Shown: piece by piece, positions 8,711 to 17,164 of the stretch
How positions within the stretch are numbered: position 1 is the stretch's first letter
Layout: each line of letters begins with the position of its first letter
Assembly: GCA_021166725.1 (NCBI GenBank)
Contig: JAJPES010000077.1
Span: 27,856-91,855 of the forward strand
DNA length: 64,000 nucleotides
DNA from: Burkholderiaceae bacterium
Lineage (GTDB): Bacteria > Pseudomonadota > Gammaproteobacteria > Burkholderiales > Burkholderiaceae_E
Direction: 5' to 3'
Notes under the pieces: generated by a model
Database searches by the model: none
Told to the model about the DNA's origin: nothing
What the model saw: the letters and a program-made list of their open reading frames with translations, nothing else
Program-made: the position numbers and the translations under genes

Positions 8711-10078
8711 ATGGGTTCGCGCGCATTCGGCGAAATCGGCCGCCGGCCCCAGGCCGGCAGCGACGCGGCACTGCACCTGCGTTTTCTCGACGCGCGGGGC
8801 GCAACGGCACAACTTGCCGAAGGACTGTCCGACGCCGACGCCACGGTGCAGTCGATGCGCGACGCCAGCCCCGCAAAGTGGCATCTGGCGCACACCACCT
8901 GGTACTTCGAAGCTTTCGTGCTGGCGGCTCACGACGAAAAGTACCGACCTTTCGACGAGCGCTTCGCATACCTTTTCAATTCGTATTACGAGACGCTGGG
9001 GGCACGACACCCGCGCCCGCAGCGCGGCATGCTCACCCGCCCGGAGCTCGCGCGCGTGCTGCGCTATCGATCGCACGTCGAGGAAGCCGTCCTGTCGCTG
9101 CTCGGGCGCCTGCACGAACTTGCGCCCCCGGCCGCACAGGCGGTTCGCAACCTCGTCGAACTCGGCGTGCAGCACGAGCAGCAGCATCAGGAACTGCTGC
9201 TCACCGACCTTCTGCATCTGTTCTCGCTGAATCCGCTCGCACCCGTGTATCGGGAAGACCCTGCCGGGGTGCACCACTGCCCGGACGGCGAGCCGATGCG
9301 TTTCGTCGCGTTTGAGGGCGGTCGCGTGCCGATCGGCCACGGGGGCGAAAACTTCGCCTACGACTGCGAAGGTCCGGCGCACGAAGTCCTGCTGCAACCG
9401 TTCGCGATCGGCAGGCGCCCGGTCTCGAACGGCGAATGGCTCGATTTCATCGACGACGGCGGCTACCGCGACCCGTTGCTCTGGCTGTCCGACGGCTGGG
9501 ACCGCGTGCGCGAAGAGCGCTGGGAAGCTCCGCTGTACTGGCGGCGCGGCAGCGAAGGCTGGAAGACGATGACCCTGCACGGCGAGCGTGACCTCGACCT
9601 GCACGCCCCGGTGTCGCACGTCAGCTACTACGAAGCCGATGCGTTCGCGCGCTGGGCAGGCAAGCGCCTGCCGACCGAGTTCGAATGGGAGACCGCTGCC
9701 CGCGCCTCGCTGCACGACGACGTCGCCCCCGCCGGCGACGACGACGCGCGCGTCGAGCAGGCGCCCGTCCTCGACGGGCATTTTGCCGACGCCGGTTGCT
9801 TCGTTCCGACGGCGACACGCAGTCCGTCCACGCTGCAGCAGATGTTCGGCGACGTCTGGGAATGGACGTCGAGTTCGTTCGCGCCCTACCCGGGCTTCCG
9901 CGCCGCGCCCGGCGCCGCCGGCGAATACAACGGCAAGTTCATGTGCGGGCAGTACGTGCTGCGCGGCGGTTCTTGCGCCACGCCGCGCGGCCACGTCCGC
10001 GCCACCTACCGCAACTTCTTTCCACCCCCTGCGCGCTGGCAGTTCTCCGGCGTGCGTCTCGCCGAGGATCGTCCATGA
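8711..10078 (+). CDS. egtB: EgtB, ergothioneine-pathway sulfoxide synthase
   Basis: A 455-residue non-haem iron enzyme. It is expected to join hercynine (trimethylhistidine) to a thiol donor (gamma-glutamylcysteine or cysteine) with O2, forming the C-S bond of ergothioneine. The N-terminal DinB_2-like half has KWHLAHTTWYFEAFVL and the iron-ligand motif HEQQHQEL. The C-terminal FGE-sulfatase half has HVSYYEADAFARWAGKRLPTE, EWTSSSFAPYPGF and a final WQFSGVRLAED. Its stop overlaps the egtD start as ATGA, which fits ergothioneine and argues against the paralogous selenoneine synthase SenA. The thiol donor cannot be read from sequence. Confidence 0.92.
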   Translation: MGSRAFGEIGRRPQAGSDAALHLRFLDARGATAQLAEGLSDADATVQSMRDASPAKWHLAHTTWYFEAFVLAAHDEKYRPFDERFAYLFNSYYETLGARHPRPQRGMLTRPELARVLRYRSHVEEAVLSLLGRLHELAPPAAQAVRNLVELGVQHEQQHQELLLTDLLHLFSLNPLAPVYREDPAGVHHCPDGEPMRFVAFEGGRVPIGHGGENFAYDCEGPAHEVLLQPFAIGRRPVSNGEWLDFIDDGGYRDPLLWLSDGWDRVREERWEAPLYWRRGSEGWKTMTLHGERDLDLHAPVSHVSYYEADAFARWAGKRLPTEFEWETAARASLHDDVAPAGDDDARVEQAPVLDGHFADAGCFVPTATRSPSTLQQMFGDVWEWTSSSFAPYPGFRAAPGAAGEYNGKFMCGQYVLRGGSCATPRGHVRATYRNFFPPPARWQFSGVRLAEDRP

Positions 10079-11181
10079 CCACGCAGCATCTCCGCAACTT
10101 TTCCCCCGGCGCCGAGCCCCGCACCCCGCGGCCGCTGCTGCGTCCGCCGGCGGAAGTCGATCGCCCCGGCCGCGTGCCGGTCGATCATGCCGACTCCCGG
10201 CGGTCGCGCGAGCTGCGGGCGGAAATCACCGGCTGGACGAGCTACGACCCGCGCCTGGCGGCCGATGTGCTCTCCGGCCTTTCGCAGCCGCGCAAGTCGA
10301 TTCCCTCCACGTGGCTGTACGACCAGCGCGGCTCGCAGCTGTTCGAAGCGATCACCGAACTGCCGGAGTACTACGCCACGCGCAGCGAAATCGCGCTGCT
10401 TCGCAACTGCGCCGCCGAGATCGCCGAGGAGATCGGACCCGATGCGACGATGATCGAGATCGGCAGCGGCTCGAGCCGCAAGACGCCGCTGCTGCTCGGC
10501 GCGATGCAGCGTCCGTACGCCTACGTTCCGGTCGACATCTCCGGCGCATTCCTGATGCACTCCGCCGCGCTGCTGCGCGGGCGCTTCCCCGACGTACGCA
10601 TCATGCCGGTGGTCGGCGACTTCAAGCGGCCGGTGCAGTTGCCGCACGCGCTGCGCTTCGCGCCCGCCCGCGGCCGGCGCATTGTCTTCTTCCCCGGCTC
10701 CACCATCGGCAATCTCACGCCCGAGGAAGCGGTGCAATGCCTCGAACGACTCGGCGACCTGTGCGGGCCGAACGGGCTCATCGTCCTCGGCGTGGACCAG
10801 AATCACAACGAGGAGACGCTGCTGCCGGCCTACAACGACGCTGCCGGCGTCACCGCCGCCTTCAACCTGAACCTGCTCGAGCGGATCAACCGCGAACTCG
10901 GCGGCAGCTTCGACGTGGGCGCCTTCCGCCACGAGGCTCGCTACGACAGCGACAAGCGCCGCATCGAGATGCACCTGGTGAGCGTTCGCGAGCAGACGGC
11001 CGAAGTGCTGCGTCGGCCGTTCGCGTTCGCGCAGGGCGAAACGATCCACACGGAAAACTCGTACAAATACGATCGCGAGGCAATCGAGTCGATGGCCGCG
11101 CGCGCGAAGATGCGCCGGCTCGCCGGCTGGGTGGAGGAACGCGGACGCTTCGCGGTGCACCTGCTGGAACCGCACACCTGA
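10075..11181 (+). CDS. egtD: EgtD, L-histidine N-alpha-methyltransferase
   Basis: A 368-residue SAM-dependent enzyme that trimethylates histidine to hercynine, the first step of ergothioneine synthesis. Family landmarks: SIPSTWLYDQRGSQLFEAIT, LPEYYATRSEIALL, IEIGSGSSRKTPLLL (SAM loop), FFPGSTIGNLTPEEA and IHTENSYKYDREAIESM. The first ~45 residues are a Pro/Arg-rich extension. The ATG at 10075 overlaps the egtB stop. EgtC, EgtA and EgtE are absent nearby, as in many proteobacteria that run the short pathway. Confidence 0.93.
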   Translation: MTTQHLRNFSPGAEPRTPRPLLRPPAEVDRPGRVPVDHADSRRSRELRAEITGWTSYDPRLAADVLSGLSQPRKSIPSTWLYDQRGSQLFEAITELPEYYATRSEIALLRNCAAEIAEEIGPDATMIEIGSGSSRKTPLLLGAMQRPYAYVPVDISGAFLMHSAALLRGRFPDVRIMPVVGDFKRPVQLPHALRFAPARGRRIVFFPGSTIGNLTPEEAVQCLERLGDLCGPNGLIVLGVDQNHNEETLLPAYNDAAGVTAAFNLNLLERINRELGGSFDVGAFRHEARYDSDKRRIEMHLVSVREQTAEVLRRPFAFAQGETIHTENSYKYDREAIESMAARAKMRRLAGWVEERGRFAVHLLEPHT

Positions 11182-11211
11182 GACACGCACCGTAGACACG
11201 CACCTGACCCA

Positions 11212-11246
11212 CCGGGCGGCCCTGCGTCAGCCGAGCGGCCGCCCGG
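11212..11246. terminator. Perfect 10-bp GC hairpin between convergent egtD and yihY-like genes
   Basis: CCGGGCGGCC (11212-11221) and GGCCGCCCGG (11237-11246) are exact complements with a 15-base loop. The hairpin lies just past egtD and overlaps the last codons of the opposing membrane-protein gene. There is no T-run on either side, so factor-independent termination is uncertain. Confidence 0.4.
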
Positions 11247-12126
11247 GGTCGTCGTCTTCCGGATGCACGGCTTCGCCTTGCAGTTCGCGCCGCAGGTGAG
11301 CCGTGAGTTCCGCGCCGAACAGGAACACCGCCGACGAGAAATACAGCCACATCAGCAGCACGGCGAGCGCGCCGGCGGCACCGAACGCGCTCGCCGTCCC
11401 GGCGCGCGACAGGTACAGGCCGAACAGATTCTTGCCGACGCTGAACAGCAGCGCGGCGGCGAACGCGCCGATCGCAACGTTGCTCCAGCGCAGCCGCGGC
11501 GCCGGCAGGAACTTCAGCAGGGCCGCGAAGGCCGCCGTCAACGCGAGCAGCATCGTGACGCGCTGCACCAGCGCGATCCACCGCCGCATCCCGGCGTCGC
11601 CCAGCAGTTCGTTCACGACGAAGGAAACGGCAGCGTCGAGCATGAGGAGCACGACGACGAGAACGCCGATGCCGACGACGAGCCCGAACGAAGTGAGTCG
11701 CACGCGAAGCATCGCGAGCCACGTCTTGCTCGGCGGCGCCTGGTTCCAGATCACGTTCAATGACTGGTTCAGCTGCGCGAAAGTTGCCGATGCGCCCACC
11801 GCGACACCGGCAGCGGAGATCCAGGTACTCGGTCCGCCCTGGCCCGACTTCCACGCGCTCGCGAGCATCGCCTGCACCACGCGCGCACCGTCCTCGCCGA
11901 CGAGTCCGCCGATCTCGTCGATGAGCCGGCCCTGCACCGCGTCCGCACCGAGAAAGTAGCCGGCGACGGCGATGACGATCACGAGCATCGGCGCCAGCGA
12001 AAACGCCGCGTAGAACGCGAGCGCCGCGGCCATCGTCGGGCAGCGGTCGCGGCCGAAGCTGCTGACTGCCGCGGAGAGCGAGTGGACGAAGCCCGAATGC
12101 CGCAGGCGCCCGAGCCACGCCGGCAT
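11227..12126 (-). CDS. YihY/virulence factor BrkB family membrane protein
   Basis: A 299-residue inner-membrane protein with about six hydrophobic segments. The family opening is CPTMAAALAFYAAFSLAPML (near residue 30). YFLGADAVQGRLIDEIGGLVG, LNVIWNQAPPSKTW and the terminal VLLMWLYFSSAVFLFGAELTA follow. Family members were once annotated as ribonuclease BN; that activity is not supported, and the true role (possibly transport or envelope integrity) is unknown. A short acidic tail (HPEDDDPGRPLG) ends it. Its ATG shares one base with the stop of the small hydrophilic gene upstream (TGATG). Confidence 0.88.
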   Translation of the reverse strand: MPAWLGRLRHSGFVHSLSAAVSSFGRDRCPTMAAALAFYAAFSLAPMLVIVIAVAGYFLGADAVQGRLIDEIGGLVGEDGARVVQAMLASAWKSGQGGPSTWISAAGVAVGASATFAQLNQSLNVIWNQAPPSKTWLAMLRVRLTSFGLVVGIGVLVVVLLMLDAAVSFVVNELLGDAGMRRWIALVQRVTMLLALTAAFAALLKFLPAPRLRWSNVAIGAFAAALLFSVGKNLFGLYLSRAGTASAFGAAGALAVLLMWLYFSSAVFLFGAELTAHLRRELQGEAVHPEDDDPGRPLG

Positions 12127-12359
12127 CAGCGATCGCGCTGCTGCGTTCGCTTCCGCTCCCGCTCGCGCAGGATGCGGTTCTCCGGCTTCTCGTAGCCGCG
12201 GATGCCGCGGCGGTCGGTGTCCTGCTGTCCTTCCTCGACGTCGCGATAGGCCTGCTCGATGATCTCGTCGGGCTCGCCCTGCTGGCTATCGCTCGACTGA
12301 TCGCGCTCGTACGGCATGCGCGGAATCTTCCGGTCGAAGGACTTCTTCGGTGTAGTCAT
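12126..12359 (-). CDS. Small charged protein of unknown function
   Basis: A 77-residue hydrophilic protein: basic start (TTPKKSFDRKIPRMPYE), a Gln/Ser/Asp/Glu-rich middle (DQSSDSQQGEPDEIIEQAY) and an Arg-rich end. No signal peptide, membrane segment or domain is recognisable. It probably forms helix and disorder. It is translationally coupled to the YihY gene by a TGATG overlap, so a link to that membrane protein is possible. Not assigned. Confidence 0.6.
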   Translation of the reverse strand: MTTPKKSFDRKIPRMPYERDQSSDSQQGEPDEIIEQAYRDVEEGQQDTDRRGIRGYEKPENRILRERERKRTQQRDR

Positions 12360-12497
12360 CGCGTAACGCCTCCTTCTCGCCGTCCTGCGCGGACGCAATG
12401 CCCGTACCCGGTGCGCGCGGCACGACGCGGCGAGGGCATGCGGATTGCACGGCCGGCACCGACCGTGCGCGCGGCGCACTTCCTCGCAGAGGTTTGC

Positions 12498-12656
12498 ATG
12501 GCACTGTCCACCATCCTTCTGATCGTACTCGTCATACTCCTGATCGGCGCAATTCCCAGTTGGCCCTACAGCAGCGGTTGGGGCTACGGACCGAGCGGCG
12601 TTCTTGGCGTCATTCTCGTCGTCGTGATCGTTCTCGCGTTGATGGGCCGCATCTAG
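12498..12656 (+). CDS. DUF3309-type small hydrophobic protein
   Basis: A 52-residue peptide: one hydrophobic helix (LSTILLIVLVILLIGAIP), a loop rich in Trp/Tyr/Gly (SWPYSSGWGYGPSG), and a second helix (VLGVILVVVIVLALM) ending in Gly-Arg-Ile. This two-helix pattern with the PxWPYSxxWGYxPSG loop defines the DUF3309 family. Members are often stress-inducible small membrane proteins, but their role is unknown. It starts at ATG 12498, preceded by GCAGAGG, and is divergent from the small charged gene. Confidence 0.75.
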   Translation: MALSTILLIVLVILLIGAIPSWPYSSGWGYGPSGVLGVILVVVIVLALMGRI

Positions 12657-12737
12657 CTGCCCCGACCTCGAAGCCGACGTACGATAGCGGAAGCCCACCA
12701 GAGGCAAGGCGTCGGCGACTCGACGAGAGCGCCGCGC

Positions 12738-12989
12738 ATGCAGACCAGGAGACGACGCGTGGCCGAAGCCGATCGCGGCAGCGACACGATCCTCGCCGGA
12801 TTCGCCGACGCGCGGGCGCTGGCGGCGAATGCCGCTGCCGCCTGCGACCGGACGGTCTCGTACGTCGTGCTGATCCTGACCGGCGTCAAACCGGTGTTCC
12901 GCCTTCGCCTGCTCGTCGTCACGGCGCTGCTGCCGGGCCGGGCGAGCTGGCATGCCTCCCCGACGCTCGTTCCGCCGACGTCCGGATGA
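12738..12989 (+). CDS. Doubtful small open frame in a gap between genes
   Basis: An 83-codon frame (basic N-terminus, then a moderately hydrophobic stretch SYVVLILTGVKPVFRLRLLVVTALL) occupies much of the 349-base gap 12657-13005. It has no recognisable family and no clear ribosome-binding site, and its end runs close to the protease gene start. It is listed so the gap is not left blank; it may be non-coding leader sequence. Confidence 0.2.
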   Translation: MQTRRRRVAEADRGSDTILAGFADARALAANAAAACDRTVSYVVLILTGVKPVFRLRLLVVTALLPGRASWHASPTLVPPTSG

Positions 12990-13005
12990 ACGCACGGAGG
13001 ACCGC

Positions 13006-14007
13006 ATGCGACGCGTGCCGCTCTACAGTCGCTCGAGCCGGACCGCCCCACCCGCCGGCGACGCCCGCGCGCCCGCTACGGGAGATCGCAGCGGCCACGA
13101 ACCCGCAGCGCGGAGCAGCGCAAGCATTCGCAACGCGTCCGCAGGTGAAGCGGAGCGTGCCGGCCCCGATGCAGCGCGCGTCGAACATCCGACGAAACTC
13201 GCCTCGCGCCTGCGCGACTGGACGAAAGCGCACCCGCGCAGCCTCGCCGGCGCGTTCGCCGCGCTGCTGATCGCGACAGTCGTCGGCATCACGTCGTTCG
13301 GCGCGCCGCCGGCGCGCGTGATCACGCAGCGCGACATCGACCAGGCGGTGCTGCACGCGCTGCAGACGAACGCGCTGCCGTCGCCCGCTACGCGAGCCTG
13401 GGCGGCGATCCGGCCGTCGGTCGTACGGGTTCGAGCGCTCGACCCGCCACAGGACGACGGCAGCGAGTCGGAGCGAAACGTCGGCACCGGCGTGGTCATC
13501 GTCGACACCGGCACGATCCTCACGAACCTGCACGTCGTCGTGGGCGCACCTCGCCTGGAAGTCGAATTCGCCGACGGATCGGTGTCGGAAGCAACCGTCG
13601 CCGGACTCGAGCCGGACCAGGATCTGGCGGTGCTGCAAGCGAAGACGATTCCCGACGACCTGAAGGCCGCGACGATGCGCAGCACCAGTGACCTGTCGGT
13701 GGGCGACACGGTGGTCGCCGTCGGCTTCCCCTTCGGCATAGGGCCGACGGCAACGGCGGGCATCGTATCCGGCGTTCGCCGCGAATTCCGCTCGCCCGAG
13801 GGCAAGCGGCTGCTCACGAACCTGATCCAGTTCGACGCCGCCGCCAATCCGGGCAACTCGGGCGGCCCCCTGGTTACCGCCGACGGCGAAGTCGTCGGCA
13901 TCGTCACGGCGATCATGAATCCCACCGAGCAGCGCGTATTCATCGGCATCGGCTTCGCCGTTCCGATCGAGACCGCCGCCGCATCGGCCGGCATGTCGCC
14001 TTTCTGA
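13006..14007 (+). CDS. Membrane-anchored trypsin-like (S1C) serine protease without PDZ domain
   Basis: A 333-residue DegP/HtrA-like protease. A disordered ~80-residue N-terminus precedes one membrane anchor (SLAGAFAALLIATVVGITSF). The protease domain has His176 (ILTNLHVVVG), Asp206 (DQDLAVLQ) and Ser285 (NPGNSGGPLV), a complete triad facing the periplasm. It ends about 30 residues after the active-site region, so the PDZ domains of DegP/DegS are missing. The ATG at 13006 has ACGGAGG seven bases upstream. It begins the protease / moxR / DUF58 / VWA run and could process or police that system's envelope targets (inference). Confidence 0.85.
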   Translation: MRRVPLYSRSSRTAPPAGDARAPATGDRSGHEPAARSSASIRNASAGEAERAGPDAARVEHPTKLASRLRDWTKAHPRSLAGAFAALLIATVVGITSFGAPPARVITQRDIDQAVLHALQTNALPSPATRAWAAIRPSVVRVRALDPPQDDGSESERNVGTGVVIVDTGTILTNLHVVVGAPRLEVEFADGSVSEATVAGLEPDQDLAVLQAKTIPDDLKAATMRSTSDLSVGDTVVAVGFPFGIGPTATAGIVSGVRREFRSPEGKRLLTNLIQFDAAANPGNSGGPLVTADGEVVGIVTAIMNPTEQRVFIGIGFAVPIETAAASAGMSPF

Positions 14008-14024
14008 GTGGAGCGCCCACCGCG

Positions 14025-15086
14025 ATGAATCCCGAACTCGAACGCACTGCAATGCCCCGCCCGAAGCCCGAGGTGCAAGGCGCGCCGATCGACCCCGGCG
14101 TCGCCGAGGAAATGCAGCGCGTCCTCTACGAGGTCAAGCGCATCGTCGTCGGGCAGGACCGTTTTCTCGAGCGCGTGCTGGTCGCGATGCTCGCGCAGGG
14201 ACACCTGCTGGTGGAAGGAGTGCCGGGCCTGGCGAAGACACTCACGATCAAGACGCTCGCACGCACGATTCGCGGCAGCTTCCGACGCATCCAGTTCACT
14301 CCCGACCTCGTCCCCGCCGACCTCGTCGGCACGCGCGTCTACAACCAGAAGACGAGCGAATTCACGACGGTGCTCGGCCCGGTGTTCGCGAACCTGTTGC
14401 TCGCCGACGAGATCAACCGCGCGCCGGCCAAGGTGCAGAGCGCGCTGCTCGAGGTGATGGAGGAGCGGCAGGTCACCATCGCCGGCCAGACGCACAAGGT
14501 GCCCGAGCCCTTCCTCGTCATGGCCACGCAGAACCCGATCGAGACCGAGGGAACCTACCCGCTGCCCGAAGCGCAGGTCGATCGCTTCATGATGAAAGTG
14601 CTCGTCGGCTACCCGAGCGAGGAAGAGGAGTTCGTCATCGTCGAGCGCGTCACCGGCGTGGAAACCGCGGTGGGCGCGGTCACCAGCACCGAGCGGCTGG
14701 CGGAACTGCAGCGCGCGTGCCGGCGCGTCTACGTCGACCCATCGCTCGTGCAGTACGCCGTGCGGATCGTGTTCGCCACGCGCGAGCCGGCCCGCTTCGG
14801 ACTCGAAGACCTCGGGCGGCTGCTCGCCTTCGGGGCCAGTCCGCGTGCGACGATCCACCTGATCGAAGGCGCGCGCGCGCTCGCCTGCCTGCGCGGACGC
14901 TCGTACGCGCTGCCCGAGGACGTCACCGATCTCGTCCCCGATGTCCTGCGCCACCGCCTCGTGCTGTCGTACGAGGCGCTTGCCGAAGCGATGTCGCCCG
15001 ACCAGCTCGTGCGTCGCATCCTCTCTGCCGTGCCGGCGCCCGAAGCGCCGCTCGAAGCGCATGTCGAAGCAAACCTCGCCGGGTGA
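14025..15086 (+). CDS. MoxR-family AAA+ ATPase
   Basis: A 353-residue AAA+ protein. Walker A is EGVPGLAKT (64-72), Walker B is LLLADEINRAPAKVQ, sensor 1 is ATQNPIETEGTYPLPEAQVDRF, and the MoxR lid domain follows. MoxR proteins act as chaperones for metal-centre insertion or complex assembly together with VWA-domain partners. The next two genes are the usual partners (DUF58 and VWA), with a 26-base overlap into DUF58, so these form one functional module. Its client is not evident. Confidence 0.93.
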   Translation: MNPELERTAMPRPKPEVQGAPIDPGVAEEMQRVLYEVKRIVVGQDRFLERVLVAMLAQGHLLVEGVPGLAKTLTIKTLARTIRGSFRRIQFTPDLVPADLVGTRVYNQKTSEFTTVLGPVFANLLLADEINRAPAKVQSALLEVMEERQVTIAGQTHKVPEPFLVMATQNPIETEGTYPLPEAQVDRFMMKVLVGYPSEEEEFVIVERVTGVETAVGAVTSTERLAELQRACRRVYVDPSLVQYAVRIVFATREPARFGLEDLGRLLAFGASPRATIHLIEGARALACLRGRSYALPEDVTDLVPDVLRHRLVLSYEALAEAMSPDQLVRRILSAVPAPEAPLEAHVEANLAG

Positions 15087-16059
15087 ACGCGGCTTCGCTC
15101 CGGGCAGCGCGCCCACCGCGAACGGAGCGCGCCCGGCCGCCGCCGAGCAGGTGCTGCGCCGGCTCGAGTGGACCGTATTGCGCCGGCTCGACGGCCTGCT
15201 GCAGGGCGATTACCGCACGCTGTTTCGCGGCGTCGGCCTCGACCTCGCCGACCTGCGCGAATACCAGCACCACGACGACGTACGCTATATCGACTGGAAC
15301 GTCACCGCACGGCTGCAAACTCCCTACGTACGCGAGTACACCGAGTCGCGCGAGATCGCCGCGTGGATGCTGCTCGACCTGAGCGCATCGATCGACTTCG
15401 GCTCCGGTCGCACCAGCAAGCACGACGTCGCGCACGATTTCGTCGCCGTGCTCGCGCGCCTGCTCACGCGTCACGGCAACCGCGTCGGCGCGCTGTATTA
15501 CGGCGACGGCGTCGAGTCGATGCTGCCTGCGCGCAGCGGGCGCATGCAGGTGCTGCAACTGTTGCACCGCATGTCGAACCGCCCCGCGCACCGGCCCACC
15601 CGGGGCACCGACCTGCGCGAGCTGCTGCGCACCGCCGCGCAGACGATCCGCAAGCGATCACTCGTGTTCGTCGTGTCCGACTTCTTCTCGACGCCGGGCT
15701 GGGCCGCACCGCTCGCCCAGCTCGTGCATCGCCACGAAGTGATCGCAGTGCGGCTGTACGACCCGCTCGAGCACCGGCTGCCCGACCTCGGGCTCGTCAC
15801 CATGCAGGACGCCGAAACCGGCGAGCAGATGTTCGTCGACACGCACGATCTCGCATTCCGGCGCCGCTTCGCGCAGGCTGCCGAGCGCCGCGAGAAAGCG
15901 CTGCGCGAAGCCTTCGCCGCCGCCGGCGTCGACGTGCTCGAACTGTCCACCGACGACGACCTCGTCGACGCACTGCTGCGTTTCGCCGACCTGCGCAAGC
16001 GGCGCGGCCGCTTCGGCGAGGCGTCGGCACTCGTTGCAACCCGGGGGGCCACGCCATGA
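15061..16059 (+). CDS. DUF58 domain-containing protein
   Basis: A 332-residue protein with the DUF58 core: DLREYQHHDDVRYIDWNVTAR (about 65-85), the acidic AAWMLLDLSASIDFG and later LVFVVSDFFSTPGW. It adopts a VWA-like fold. No membrane segment is visible, so it is cytosolic. DUF58 proteins work with MoxR ATPases. The ATG at 15061 lies inside the moxR end, and its own stop overlaps the next gene as ATGA, a sign of stoichiometric coupled translation. Confidence 0.9.
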   Translation: MSKQTSPGERGFAPGSAPTANGARPAAAEQVLRRLEWTVLRRLDGLLQGDYRTLFRGVGLDLADLREYQHHDDVRYIDWNVTARLQTPYVREYTESREIAAWMLLDLSASIDFGSGRTSKHDVAHDFVAVLARLLTRHGNRVGALYYGDGVESMLPARSGRMQVLQLLHRMSNRPAHRPTRGTDLRELLRTAAQTIRKRSLVFVVSDFFSTPGWAAPLAQLVHRHEVIAVRLYDPLEHRLPDLGLVTMQDAETGEQMFVDTHDLAFRRRFAQAAERREKALREAFAAAGVDVLELSTDDDLVDALLRFADLRKRRGRFGEASALVATRGATP

Positions 16060-17093
16060 GTTTCCTCTGGCCCGATCTGCTCTGGTCACTGGCGGTCGTC
16101 CCGCTGCTCGTCGCGCTGTATTTCTGGGTGCTGTCGCGCCGCAGGAAGGTCGCCGTGCGCTATGCCGGACTCGAACTGGTACGCGAAGCCGCCGGCGCCC
16201 AACGCTGGCGACGACACGTTCCGCCGCTGCTGCTGCTGCTGGCCATCACGACGCTGCTGCTCGCCGTCGCGCGCCCCACCGCCGTCGTCACGCTGCCGTC
16301 GAAACACGAGACGGTGATCCTCACGATGGACGTCTCGGGCAGCATGCGCGCGAGCGACGTCGCCCCCACCCGACTGGGCGCCGCCCAGCTCGCGGCGCGC
16401 TCGTTCGTCGAACAGCAGCCGCGCAGCACGCGCGTGGGCATCGTCACCTTCGGCGGCGGCGCTGCGCTGGTGCAGCCGCCCACGCAGAGCCGCGACGACC
16501 TGCTGAACGCGATCGACCGCTTCGAGTTGCAGCGCGGCACCGCGGTGGGCAGCGGAATCCTGATGTCGCTGAAGACGATCTTCCCCGACGAGGAAATCGA
16601 ACTGCCGTCGTTCGACGCGCGGCGCGCGGCGACCGCAACCTCGCTCGACGCGCCGCAGCGCCCGGCCGCCGGGCCGGCGAAGCGCGTCGCTCCGGGTTCC
16701 TACACTTCGGCGGTGGTGATCCTGCTGTCGGACGGCCAGACGACCACCGGTCCCGACCCGCTCGAGGCAGCGAAGCTGGCCGCCGACCACGGCGTGCGCA
16801 TCTACACGGTGGGAATCGGCACGCCCAACGGCGAGATCCTGATCGGCGACGGATGGTCGATGCGCGTGCGACTGGACGAGGAAGCGCTGAAGGCGATCGC
16901 CAAGACCACCGACGCCGAATACTTCTACGCGGCCACCGCCGACGACCTGAAGAAGGTCTACGACTCGCTGAACAGCAAGCTCGTGTTCGAGACGCGCGAT
17001 ACCGAGATCACGTCGCTGTTCGCCGCGGTGGCGGCGGCGCTGGCGGTGGTTTCGGCGCTGCTGTCGCTGGTGTGGTTCAACCGGGTGGTGTGA
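16056..17093 (+). CDS. VWA domain membrane protein (BatA-like)
   Basis: A 345-residue protein. An N-terminal BatA-type helix (WPDLLWSLAVVPLLVALYFWVL) and a second helix (HVPPLLLLLAITTLLLAVA) flank a short loop. The VWA domain follows with the MIDAS motif DVSGSM (about 91-96) and LLSDGQTTTGPDP. The last helix is SLFAAVAAALAVVSALLSLVWF. The metal-binding face is predicted periplasmic. It completes the protease / MoxR / DUF58 / VWA operon. Resemblance to the aerotolerance (Bat) system is family-level only. Confidence 0.9.
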   Translation: MSFLWPDLLWSLAVVPLLVALYFWVLSRRRKVAVRYAGLELVREAAGAQRWRRHVPPLLLLLAITTLLLAVARPTAVVTLPSKHETVILTMDVSGSMRASDVAPTRLGAAQLAARSFVEQQPRSTRVGIVTFGGGAALVQPPTQSRDDLLNAIDRFELQRGTAVGSGILMSLKTIFPDEEIELPSFDARRAATATSLDAPQRPAAGPAKRVAPGSYTSAVVILLSDGQTTTGPDPLEAAKLAADHGVRIYTVGIGTPNGEILIGDGWSMRVRLDEEALKAIAKTTDAEYFYAATADDLKKVYDSLNSKLVFETRDTEITSLFAAVAAALAVVSALLSLVWFNRVV

Positions 17094-17164
17094 GGGCCAC
17101 TGAAGCAGGCGTTCAGTCTCATCCACGCAACAACCCCGCGCGAGCGGTTGCTATCATCGCGCCC

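Noticed and set aside
8711..10078. EgtB homologue as selenoneine synthase SenA
   Set aside because: SenA is accompanied by SenB and SelD-type genes; this one is coupled to egtD.
12454..12469. Sigma-54-like CGGCACCGACCGTGCG ahead of the DUF3309 gene
   Set aside because: Spacing fits, but the -12 half lacks TTGC and the surrounding GC is so high that chance matches are expected.
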